Assembly: GCA_012934845.2 (NCBI GenBank)
Contig: WNNJ02002318.1
Span: 124,001 to 188,000, forward strand
Reading direction: 5' to 3'
From: Pomphorhynchus laevis
Lineage: Eukaryota; Acanthocephala; Palaeacanthocephala; Echinorhynchida; Pomphorhynchidae
Length of the DNA: 64,000 nt
Shown here: positions 59,501-64,000 of the stretch, piece by piece
Layout of the letters: the number at the start of each line of letters is the position of its first letter
Position numbering within the stretch: the first letter of the stretch is position 1
Program-made: the position numbers and the translations under genes
The notes under the pieces: generated by a model
The model's database searches: none
Told to the model about the DNA's origin: nothing
The model's input: the letters and a program-made list of their open reading frames with translations, nothing else

Positions 59501-62500
59501 AAGATGATTTAATACATTTTAAGAATAGACTCAGTAATTCTACCTTTAAAATTAAATATAATTTATTTAATGTTAACTATCTAATTTCGGGTTGAAATAA
59601 CATTTTATTGGCATTTGGTGTTTTATTTCTCACTAAAATTTAAGACATAAGTCATAATTTTATTTCGAAATTAAAAACAGAATTCTGTGATTTATTTCGA
59701 AATTTCCTTTATGATGGTTATATGCTTAACGTTTTATTATAGTCAACAATTTTAATATTTACATATTTTCCTAATAATTGGTAGATATTAAAAAGTAATA
59801 ATTGGTAATATATGATAATACAATTCAATATAATGCAAAGCCATAGTACTTATCTCTAATCATTGCTATTATTCAATCAATGTTTTAGAATTTAAAAAAT
59901 TTCATAATTTTAGTATAATGACTGAGACTAGTATGTGAATTAGAATTTAATGCTATTTAGTTTTTTTAATTTATACATTAAAAAGTCATTTTCATTAATG
60001 ACTTTTAAAAGTCATTTAAAATGATTTTAAAAAGTCATTTTATTATATGAAAAAATGATCTGTAATAACTTTTGTTTATGCTTTTTATTATTTAGAGTCT
60101 AAAGTTATAACTGCACAAACAGAACCAAACCTATGGTTCAAAATCGAGAATAACTTGTATGATTGTATTCACGGCGGCGAAGAGCTACCATCAGGCGTTG
60201 AGCCTTTTGATTCAAGTCTTAATTTAGATATGGAAGAACAAAAGTAAGTTGTACTTTAATATTTAAATTGCAAGTTTGTATGTATTAGGCAATTAGCCTT
60301 TCGTAAGGTAAAAACGTTTCTTAACTCTAAACAAAGTGATTTCGCACTCGCTATGTTGCGCAAATGCAGGTAAGAATATTGTAAACGTTTAAAATTTAGC
60401 TCATTTAACTTAATAGATCTGTGTGGACTGATGACCTTCTCTTTGGCTCTGATGAGATGGATGCAAATGAAGAGATATCGTGTTTAAGATACATATTTGA
60501 TACATATACATGCATTCCAGGTATTTCAAATGTTAAATTATTTTCGTTATCTACTATCAAATTTGATATTTTTTCTATTTCAAATATTTTTTGTTTAACG
60601 CTTAAATTGAATACATAATTATATGTGCTGTAATTATGCAGATAATAATTTATATTATCACAATTTATATTAACACAATTTAAAATTGTGTTAATCGAGT
60701 TCCACAAATAAAAAAAAAGAAATTTGAAATTAAAAAATTTGAAATTTGAAATAATAAAATTGTTATTTTCTTAATAAGCCACAAGTGGACAAAATTATAA
60801 AATTCCACATTGTATTGTGAAATGATTAATTTAATACTACCCAAAGCTAATATATTTTAATTAAATATTCTTTCATAAATTATTTGATTTTAATGCATAA
60901 AACTTTGATATAAATTAAGCGAACGAGTTTAGTGTGTTCTTACCTTCTGGGATTTTGTTGATCAAATGATTTATGGATTTTACTTAACATTGGAGTGTAT
61001 GTAATTCTTATAATACTTGGTTCCGTCATTGATCCCTGCTGATTGACATTTATCTAGTTATTGGAAACTGAGTAAATGATAATAGATAAATTTTTCTTTT
61101 CTGTTTGATCTTTAAAGTCTAATTTGGATTTATAAATCAGATAACTAAGTATTAAAAAATAAATATAACTAATTATAAATAAAAAATAATTATATGAGAT
61201 TTTATACAATTTATATTTGTATAACGATAGAATTTATAATTAAAATTTAAATAAGAATAGAGGTCATCGGAAGGATCTGCCATGTTATCAGGTTTCATTC
61301 ACTATTCCTCAACCCAATATAGCAGCAAGGCCAAATACATACTAATGACGTAATTCATATAATGAAATTTGATTATCTGGCGTATATTTTTCTAATACAA
61401 AGCATATTGTTTAGTAATTATCCATAAACATTTTTGCTTAAGAGATTAAATTTATTTTTAATGATATTTTTTGTTGATTTATATATAGTGAATTTTATAT
61501 TTTAATAATATTTTGATAATTTATAATTCTTCATTATAAGAAAAAATAATAATTTATCAAACAGATTGAAAATTAGCAGAAAATAATTGTCTTATCAATA
61601 ATGCAGTATTTATGACAGAGGTTATATTACCGGGAAAACAATTCCACAAGTTAATACCATAATATAAATAAAAAAAATAATTATAAATAAAAAATAATTA
61701 TATAAGATTTTAAACAATTTATATTTATATAACGTTAGAATTTATAATTAAAATTTAAAATAAAAAAAAACAATTTTTATGATTTGACTAATAAATAACA
61801 TACGATGTATTAGAATAAAGAAATAATCGACATATAACTACTCTATTAGGTAAGATAATAAACAAATCTAATCAGATAACTGAGTATATGTAAATAAAAA
61901 ATTGTAATTGTTTATAATAATAAACAATTATAATTGTTTATTATTAATTGTATTATAATATTTATAATATTTATTATTAATTACTATTTATTATTAATTG
62001 TATTATTTATTATAATTGTTTTTTATTTAAATAAAAAACAATTATAAATAGAAAATAATTATATAAGATTTTAAGCAATTTATATTTATATAACGTTAGA
62101 ATTTATAATTAAGATTTAAAATAAAAATCAATTTTTATAATTTAACTAATAAATAATATACTAAAAATCGTATAAAATCGAAAAATATAATTTGATTCTT
62201 TAACTTTTTTGAATATTGCAAAACTGGGTGTAAATAATCGAGCAATCATTTAGTGATTTAACGTTTACCAATTTATTTTTGTATGTAATTTTTAAGGCGT
62301 AACTAACGATGTCGATTCATGCAGCGGTAAGTTACTTATTCGTTGCATTATTCAATAAACCTATTTTGATTGTTAGAATATGAAGATTCTGATGAAGATG
62401 ATATGATCGTTAAAGAATCAGAGGAAAGTTTGGATGTCAATATGTTTGTTATGAGGTAAATGTGTATTTTTTTAATATCCATAATTGTTATATTATCCAT

Positions 62501-63307
62501 AATAATTTTATAATAATTATAAAACAGTAAAGAAAGAGAAAATATAATTGATAATATTAAAATATATAACGAATTAAATTATAGTCATTTTGTAATTTGT
62601 GAAAAAGTAAAAGTCATTTATTAAGAAATTTAAAAATAGAACATCATATGACGACCTTGATTTACCAGTAAGTTATTTTACCAGTTATTACCAGTTAAGT
62701 TATTTTAAGTATTCCAATTTTTTTATAATCCACATATCGATGTTATTTACCATAATACATTAATTTTGAAATGCTATAATTTCCTATTGAATCATTTTTG
62801 GCAATAGCTTCTGAAATATTGAGATATTTAAAACAGAAATGATACTGCCAGAATTAAACAATTAATAGAAAAGATTAACTGCTTATTTTTAACAAATTAT
62901 TGGTTGAGTAATCAAAATAGTTTATGGTGCGAGATTGTATCCACATTTATTATGCAGTATTACACATTCCTTGATCATAGATGGATTATTAGTTTCAAGT
63001 ATAAACCATTATTTACCGTATTCTAAGTGTTTGTGATAAATCCTTTTTTAAACCTTAATGCAATATTTCATTTAACATTTGGTTTTTTTTGCCATTTAGA
63101 TTCTCACAACCAAAAATACTCCAGCTGTATTTTTCGGTCTTATACGATTTTAAAACAAACCCTGCAAAAATCAATAAGGCTATATTAAAATTACTATCGA
63201 GAATCGCATTCGATTGCAAGTATCCGTCATTCATGTTTCATCTACCTTTCTTTCGTATCGCTCAAAAATTGCTTAACGACCCTGTCAGCAACACTACCAA
63301 TTTTAAG
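35621..63307 (+). CDS. TIMELESS: Timeless (TIMEOUT/Tof1/Swi1 family), 18 exons in window, 3' end outside
   Basis: Eighteen exons join in phase to 717 codons without a stop, and follow vertebrate TIMELESS from its N-terminus in order: CS-preceded LRDLQKFI and [113 protein letters not shown] and [14 protein letters not shown]. The protein works with Tipin in the replication fork protection complex, linking helicase and polymerase and supporting the S-phase checkpoint. Exons: 35621-35735, 35794-35947, 38033-38155, 38319-38417, 40602-40713, 46956-47017, 47062-47284, 50694-50804, 50845-50980, 51031-51118, 52033-52136, 52185-52263, 58490-58614, 60096-60243, 60289-60369, 60417-60520, 62377-62455, 63100-63307. 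The C-terminal part (PARP1-binding region in vertebrates) is not in the window. The family call is strong. The 38319 acceptor and the 51119 donor are the weakest junctions. Confidence 0.9.
35794..35947 (+). CDS. TIMELESS: Timeless exon 2
   Basis: [19 protein letters not shown] and [10 protein letters not shown] match the VKDLIRYLRHEDETRDVRQ...ILQSDLLPIL block. Intron 1 is 58 bp. Strong donor GTACGT, phase 2. Confidence 0.88.
36755..37027. repeat. AT-rich interspersed repeat with long dyad, copy 2 (Timeless intron 2)
   Basis: Reverse complement of 11330-11625 with few differences. A TTAA-rich tract (36719-36741) lies just before it and a LINE fragment directly after it. Confidence 0.85.
37021..37460 (-). 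mobile_element. I/Jockey-like LINE fragment (Timeless intron 2)
   Basis: Minus strand [22 protein letters not shown] and [15 protein letters not shown] match 29.29-29.70 kb of the long minus-strand LINE. It has only the endonuclease-RT linker region. Confidence 0.85.
37461..38032. other. Remainder of Timeless intron 2
   Basis: AT-rich with TTAATTAA-type runs at 37.52-37.56 kb. No other feature. Confidence 0.6.
38033..38155 (+). CDS. TIMELESS: Timeless exon 3
   Basis: [12 protein letters not shown] matches RLMVNLTQPALL of the family. Acceptor TTTTTTAAAG, donor GTATGC. The exon keeps phase 2 on both sides. Confidence 0.82.
38319..38417 (+). CDS. TIMELESS: Timeless exon 4
   Basis: [13 protein letters not shown] matches ERILLLVRNIL. 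The acceptor (AAATGAG) is weak and was chosen because it is the only one that keeps phase without a stop. Donor GTAAGG. Confidence 0.75.
38503..38740. repeat. 33-bp minisatellite in Timeless intron 4
   Basis: About seven copies of a 33-bp unit built on GATAACTGATAATATTTG and CTTATTATCTAATAAG. Each unit carries the short dyad CTTATTA/TAATAAG. Later copies diverge. Confidence 0.9.
38741..40601. other. Remainder of Timeless intron 4
   Basis: AT-rich. A near-perfect palindrome of about 40 bases centred at 39.47 kb (ATATTGGATGAATATA mirrored) is the only structure. Confidence 0.6.
40602..40713 (+). CDS. TIMELESS: Timeless exon 5
   Basis: [13 protein letters not shown] and FNLLLKYQ match LDDLLLFLASSS and VSLMFRDQ. 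Acceptor TTTTTTAG, strong donor GTAAGT, phase 0. Confidence 0.88.
41266..43650 (+). mobile_element. Non-LTR retroelement with N-terminal zinc finger and YLDD RT (Timeless intron 5)
   Basis: An N-terminal finger ([20 protein letters not shown]) and Pro/Ser-rich linker, then an [70 protein letters not shown], then YLDDCCIGG at about 42.77 kb. Post-[22 protein letters not shown] and [19 protein letters not shown]. This set is a distinct RT family found in animals and other eukaryotes, whose fuller members end in a restriction-like endonuclease domain as I recall. That C-terminal domain is missing here, cut off at about 43.65 kb. The open stretch 41713-42738 is 341 codons. GC content is higher than the surroundings. 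Frames break at about 41.70 and 42.74 kb. Confidence 0.8.
41713..42738 (+). pseudogene. RT core of the zinc-finger retroelement
   Basis: 341 codons covering fingers and palm A (KLDFENAFN) up to the GIQQG motif, after which the frame is lost. The catalytic YLDD lies just downstream in another frame. Confidence 0.8.
43651..46620 (+). mobile_element. Non-LTR retrotransposon, degenerate (Timeless intron 5)
   Basis: [89 protein letters not shown] and [15 protein letters not shown] are RT and post-RT blocks in order from about 44.9 to 46.1 kb, related to the element at 4.1-5.3 kb. The part before RT holds a perfect 170-bp tandem duplication (44302-44641). The 3' end is probably near 46.61 kb, after a GC-rich hairpin (CCCTCA/TGAGGG at 46574-46599). 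The YADD motif could not be read. Confidence 0.75.
44302..44641 (+). repeat. Perfect 170-bp tandem duplication
   Basis: 44302-44471 and 44472-44641 are identical. It lies inside the open part of a LINE. 170 is not a multiple of three, so it breaks the reading frame. Confidence 0.97.
46956..47017 (+). CDS. TIMELESS: Timeless exon 6
   Basis: [14 protein letters not shown] continues exon 5 as NPEQL does in the human protein. 62 bp, donor GTAAGT, phase 2. Confidence 0.82.
47062..47284 (+). CDS. TIMELESS: Timeless exon 7
   Basis: [17 protein letters not shown] and [11 protein letters not shown] match the NRHSRFGGSYIVQG and KKVPKRRQAAR regions. Intron 6 is 44 bp. Donor GTTTGT. Confidence 0.88.
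47400..50370 (+). mobile_element. Naiad PLE copy with nested and repeated 3' parts (Timeless intron 7)
   Basis: Colinear with the 17.9-kb element: IPKIRCKL...[14 protein letters not shown] at about 47.49-47.57 kb, a stretch at about 48.3-49.3 kb, and RT-end sequence at 49651-49977 ([28 protein letters not shown]). The segment coding for [16 protein letters not shown] sequence occurs three times (48.82, 48.95 and 49.71 kb), so partial 3' copies are joined head to tail. The terminal hairpin region is at about 50.07-50.12 kb and the tail runs to 50.37 kb. Heavily decayed, many interruptions. Confidence 0.78.
47714..48005 (+). mobile_element. CR1-like LINE 3' end inserted in the PLE
   Basis: CACCTCTCTCTATCGATGCG to GCACGCATTTGCCACGTGAA matches 32.51-32.78 kb. 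PLE sequence continues on both sides (CTATCAAAAGG before, ATAGATTAAATAA after). It is a typical 5'-truncated LINE copy and is younger than the PLE copy it sits in. Confidence 0.85.
50694..50804 (+). CDS. TIMELESS: Timeless exon 8
   Basis: [18 protein letters not shown] matches SALNVRLFLRDFCSEFLEN. Acceptor TGTATTTAG, consensus donor GTATGT. Confidence 0.92.
50845..50980 (+). CDS. TIMELESS: Timeless exon 9
   Basis: [20 protein letters not shown] matches QHDETYYMWALAFFMAFNR. Intron 8 is 40 bp. Donor GTAGTT was chosen because it keeps the human spacing exactly. Confidence 0.85.
51031..51118 (+). CDS. TIMELESS: Timeless exon 10
   Basis: [15 protein letters not shown] matches FHFIEQNLTNYYEMM. 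Intron 9 is 50 bp. Donor GTCACT is weak. Confidence 0.8.
51119..52032. other. Timeless intron 10
   Basis: 914 bp of AT-rich sequence without an identified element. Confidence 0.6.
52033..52136 (+). CDS. TIMELESS: Timeless exon 11
   Basis: [19 protein letters not shown] matches [20 protein letters not shown], and VKPGQIIG matches RESSRIIK. Donor GTAAGG, phase 1. Confidence 0.83.
52185..52263 (+). CDS. TIMELESS: Timeless exon 12
   Basis: [19 protein letters not shown] matches NIFYVMEYRELFLALFRKF. Intron 11 is 48 bp. Donor GTATTT. Confidence 0.9.
52785..52874 (+). repeat. 15-bp minisatellite, forward array
   Basis: Six units of TATATATTGACCTCA type. The same unit occurs in reverse orientation at 57871-57956 and in a shorter run at 56877-56917. 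The two outer arrays bound a block of about 5.2 kb in Timeless intron 12. Confidence 0.9.
53072..54224 (-). repeat. Family A ~360-bp tandem array
   Basis: Units start at 53072, 53432 and 53793 (periods 360 and 361) with TTCAGTTTCATAATCGTAG and include AAAAACCGGAGTTCGATTAC, the stem-loop region and GTGCTTTCCGGATCATCC. The third unit is followed by a rearranged partial unit to about 54224. The orientation is called minus because the stem-loop and other fragments are read that way. The units differ by few bases. No open frame is kept. Confidence 0.92.
54225..54420 (+). repeat. Family A inverted partial unit, forming a palindrome with the array
   Basis: GGATGATCCGGAAAGCACG to GATAAGGAAGTCTGCT is the reverse complement of the array units. 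The junction at about 54.22 kb is a large inverted repeat. The stem-loop here is CTGATGGTAG (54344-54353) against CTACCATCAG (54384-54393). A further family A scrap is at 54570-54640. Confidence 0.9.
54640..54733. repeat. (AT)n microsatellite
   Basis: About 94 bases of alternating AT directly after a family A scrap. Confidence 0.98.
54775..55335 (-). mobile_element. Penelope-type PLE 3' end: GIY-YIG endonuclease and 3' UTR
   Basis: Minus strand 55.33-55.01 kb reads [16 protein letters not shown] (the GIY-YIG core, here VYLG...QYVG) then [12 protein letters not shown] and KRKELYWI-like ends. Then comes a 3' UTR with CCTGAAGAAGGCCACTAG and GGTCGAAAG (54870-54840), the hammerhead-like motif common at PLE ends, and ATTGAATAAAACGATATC. 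Here GIY-YIG precedes the 3' UTR, so the order is the canonical RT-EN one, unlike the Naiad copies. Broken. Confidence 0.7.
55376..55528 (-). repeat. Family B inverted partial unit
   Basis: GCGGACCATCCTTAAACATT to GGTATAATGGTAGTGCAC is the reverse complement of the family B units that follow. It forms a palindrome with them, as in family A. Confidence 0.85.
55531..56220 (+). repeat. Family B ~362-bp tandem array
   Basis: Two units start at 55531 and 55893 (period 362) with GCACATCTGTGCACTACTAT. The stem-loop is CAGTGAGTAC (55733-55742) against GTACTCATTG (55769-55778) in unit 1, and 56095-56104 against 56131-56140 in unit 2, around a loop with CTACTGATGAGTGTTGC. The loop and the following CGTCTA/AGTGAC region are shared with family A, while most of the rest differs. 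No open frame is kept. Confidence 0.92.
56215..56472. mobile_element. Head-to-head pair of PLE 3' UTRs
   Basis: A minus-oriented copy (56345 down to about 56215) and a plus-oriented one (about 56360-56472) both carry ACTGACGAAGTCC, a 7-base loop, AAAGGA(C/T)GAAACGTTT and ATTATAAGTGTC. They differ at a few positions. The motif is hammerhead-like (CTGACGA, stem GTCC/GGAC, GAAA) but has one extra A before stem II and no stable stem I, so I do not call it an active ribozyme. Confidence 0.8.
56508..56580. repeat. (AT)n microsatellite
   Basis: Alternating AT immediately upstream of the hammerhead-bearing repeat. Confidence 0.97.
56595..56760 (+). repeat. Hammerhead-bearing short element, copy 2
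   Basis: GTTCTGTTTTTCGAGCTTTA, GTGTGTTAAGGTACATAT and the ribozyme align with 19069-19178. Sequence after the ribozyme has no match in the other copy. Confidence 0.75.
56673..56714 (+). ncRNA. Type I hammerhead ribozyme with CGCG stem III
   Basis: Stem I ACGGTA (56673-56678) pairs perfectly with TACCGT (56709-56714). CTGATGA is at 56679-56685, stem II GCTC/GAGC with loop CGTTA at 56686-56698, GAAA at 56699-56702, and stem III is the self-complementary CGCG (56703-56706) with no loop. The cleavage triplet is GTA (56706-56708). All core bases are consensus. Compared with the copy at 19137, stem II and stem III differ yet still pair. Confidence 0.9.
56920..57870. other. Unassigned interior of the intron-12 block
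   Basis: AT-rich sequence of slightly higher complexity with no open frame over 60 codons. It could hold the remains of a transposase, but no motif supports this. Confidence 0.45.
57871..57956 (-). repeat. 15-bp minisatellite, inverted array
   Basis: Units of GAGGTCAATATATAT type (14-15 bp, six copies, degenerate), the reverse complement of the array at 52785. Confidence 0.85.
58490..58614 (+). CDS. TIMELESS: Timeless exon 13
   Basis: [19 protein letters not shown] and a basic [10 protein letters not shown] match [20 protein letters not shown] and the basic run after it. Intron 12 before it is 6.2 kb. Donor GTAAGA. Confidence 0.92.
58866..59450. mobile_element. Inverted pair of PLE GIY-YIG fragments and 3' UTR (Timeless intron 13)
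   Basis: The plus copy (59.04-59.31 kb) reads [40 protein letters not shown] and SMHINDRGE, the second half of a PLE GIY-YIG endonuclease. The minus copy (58980-58866) repeats its first part (GAACATCGTAATGC to GATATCAGAATACTTGC) head to head. A 3' UTR with GGCCGAAACGTC follows at 59.39 kb, a decayed hammerhead-like motif typical of PLE ends. Both copies are truncated. Confidence 0.78.
59451..60095. other. Remainder of Timeless intron 13
   Basis: AT-rich. Repeated AAAAGTCATTTT at 59.98-60.05 kb forms overlapping short dyads. No gene. Confidence 0.55.
60096..60243 (+). CDS. TIMELESS: Timeless exon 14
   Basis: [26 protein letters not shown] match VWPALAEQL and SVVPFDAASEVPVEEQ. Donor GTAAGT. 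Confidence 0.9.
60289..60369 (+). CDS. TIMELESS: Timeless exon 15
   Basis: [20 protein letters not shown] matches VRIQDCLLAGQAPQALTLLR. Intron 14 is 45 bp. Donor GTAAGA. Confidence 0.9.
60417..60520 (+). CDS. TIMELESS: Timeless exon 16
   Basis: [20 protein letters not shown] matches VWPEGDVFGSQDISPEEEIQ. Intron 15 is 47 bp. Donor GTATTT, phase 1. Confidence 0.92.
60521..62376. other. Timeless intron 16 with minus-strand Naiad PLE tails
   Basis: 61258-61420 is the reverse complement of the Naiad 3' terminal region (CCCAATATAGCAGCAAGGCC and CTAATACAAAGCAT). Tail-like pieces AATTTATAATTAAAATTTAA and TTTGACTAATAAATAACATA recur at 61.2, 61.73, 61.79 and 62.1 kb, so the tail is present in about three tandem pieces. 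No coding part. Confidence 0.65.
62377..62455 (+). CDS. TIMELESS: Timeless exon 17
   Basis: Acidic [19 protein letters not shown] corresponds to the Glu-rich stretch before NFLDYLKRFA. Donor GTAAAT, phase 2. Confidence 0.83.
62456..63099. other. Timeless intron 17
   Basis: 644 bp, AT-rich, nothing identified. Confidence 0.6.
63100..63307 (+). CDS. TIMELESS: Timeless exon 18
   Basis: [20 protein letters not shown] and [12 protein letters not shown] match TNHCIVKMLHRLAHDLKMEA and VFCLFNRLLSDP. Donor GTTTAT at 63308, phase 0. The next exon is beyond the LINE at the window end. Confidence 0.9.
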
Positions 63308-63599
63308 GTTTATTTTATGTCACATTTATAATGCGATAATTATTAAATTGTAATTTGCACATATTTTTAAATAGGCGTTTACATAAGCAAAAATAGATGT
63401 TTATATTGCGATCTTAAACTTTAAATGTAATTTTAACTTGTTTACTTGAATTACACGCATCTAACCTTAATTTGGCTTATATCATTTTTAAATGGAAATC
63501 TGTTCTCAAAACGTTCTGTAATATAACTAAACACTAAATATTATTTATTTCTAAATCCCTCCATAAAATAAAAGAAATGAACAATTTAGAAATATTTAA

Positions 63600-64000
63600 T
63601 TTTTGATTAAATCTATAATAAAAAGCAGTATCTCAGTTAGGTCAATTTGTGACCTAACTTACGCGGACGGCATTTCACTAATTGCCGAAAACTTCATAGA
63701 CCTGAGACGAATTATTACTAGAACATCCGATGCCGCATCGAAGTACATACTCTACTTGAAACCCAACAAATGTAAGATACTCTGCGTTAGAACCCTGAAG
63801 AAGTTGTCACTATAGAGCATTAATCGATCGAGTGTGTACACTCATTCACCTATCTAAGTTGTGTAATATCGGACAACGCCGACACAGAAGAGGACATATT
63901 CTCAAAACTAGTCAGAGCTAATCGAGCGTTTGGCGGACTTTTAAAATTTTGGAAACGACATTAACATTAAAAGAAAGATAAGAGTATATGCATCAATAGT
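63600..64000 (+). mobile_element. LINE RT fragment, cut by window end (Timeless intron 18)
   Basis: LTYADGISLIAENFIDLRRI is a YADD-type palm C block with ADG instead of ADD, followed by YLKPNKCKILCVR, then in another frame SYLGCVISDNADTEEDI and NRAFGGLLKFWKR. This order (YADD, NxxKT, YLGxxI, RIxxAxxAFxxL) fits RTE-like LINEs. It is probably inside the next Timeless intron, but since no later exon is visible it could also lie 3' of the gene. Confidence 0.75.

Overview
The window looks like nuclear DNA of an invertebrate animal. It is very AT-rich. It carries a Timeless gene broken into many spliced exons, two compact intronless protein genes, and a dense load of non-LTR retrotransposons (RTE-like, CR1/Jockey-like and others), Penelope-like elements (PLEs), small palindromic elements and AT microsatellites. 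I cannot name the phylum. No tRNA, rRNA or CRISPR array is visible.

Layout. 1-14.2 kb is a repeat graveyard: a partial ~360-bp repeat and a canonical hammerhead ribozyme on the minus strand, an RTE-like LINE (1.2-3.8 kb, +), a second LINE (4.1-5.3 kb, +), a palindromic MITE, a CR1-like LINE (6.6-8.9 kb, -, probably with ORF1 to 10.26 kb) and an LTR-retrotransposon fossil (11.9-13.1 kb, -). 14.27-17.50 kb holds two intact intronless host genes in tandem: an hnRNP Q/R (SYNCRIP)-like RNA-binding protein and ALG1, the first mannosyltransferase of N-glycan precursor assembly. 17.9-35.6 kb is again transposons: a Naiad-type PLE with a GIY-YIG remnant before the RT, a minus-strand LINE apparently split by a near-full-length plus-strand CR1/Jockey-like LINE, an I/Jockey-like LINE with a zinc-knuckle ORF1 (27.7-31.6 kb, -), a CR1-like 3' half, a second MITE and PLE fragments.

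35.6-63.3 kb is one host gene, Timeless (TIMEOUT/Tof1 family, replication-fork protection). I could assemble 18 exons whose splice phases all agree, giving 717 codons without a stop; the gene runs on past the window. Its introns are of two kinds: minimal ones of 40-58 bp, and large ones of up to 6.2 kb filled with mobile DNA. Intron 5 holds two LINEs, intron 7 a Naiad PLE with a LINE 3' end inserted in it, and intron 12 a ~5.2-kb block bounded by inverted 15-bp minisatellites.

The most unusual material is in that intron-12 block and at the left edge of the window: two diverged families of ~360-bp tandem repeats (A, period 360-361; B, period 362), each with an inverted partial copy. Both can form a ~10-bp RNA stem in which several base pairs differ by compensatory change while the loop sequence (with CTACTGATGAGTG) is kept. 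Three canonical type-I hammerhead ribozymes lie at 244-292 (-), 19137-19178 (+) and 56673-56714 (+). The last two have a loopless 4-nt stem III and belong to one short element; one copy is a 134-bp insertion in the Naiad PLE with a 22-bp target duplication.
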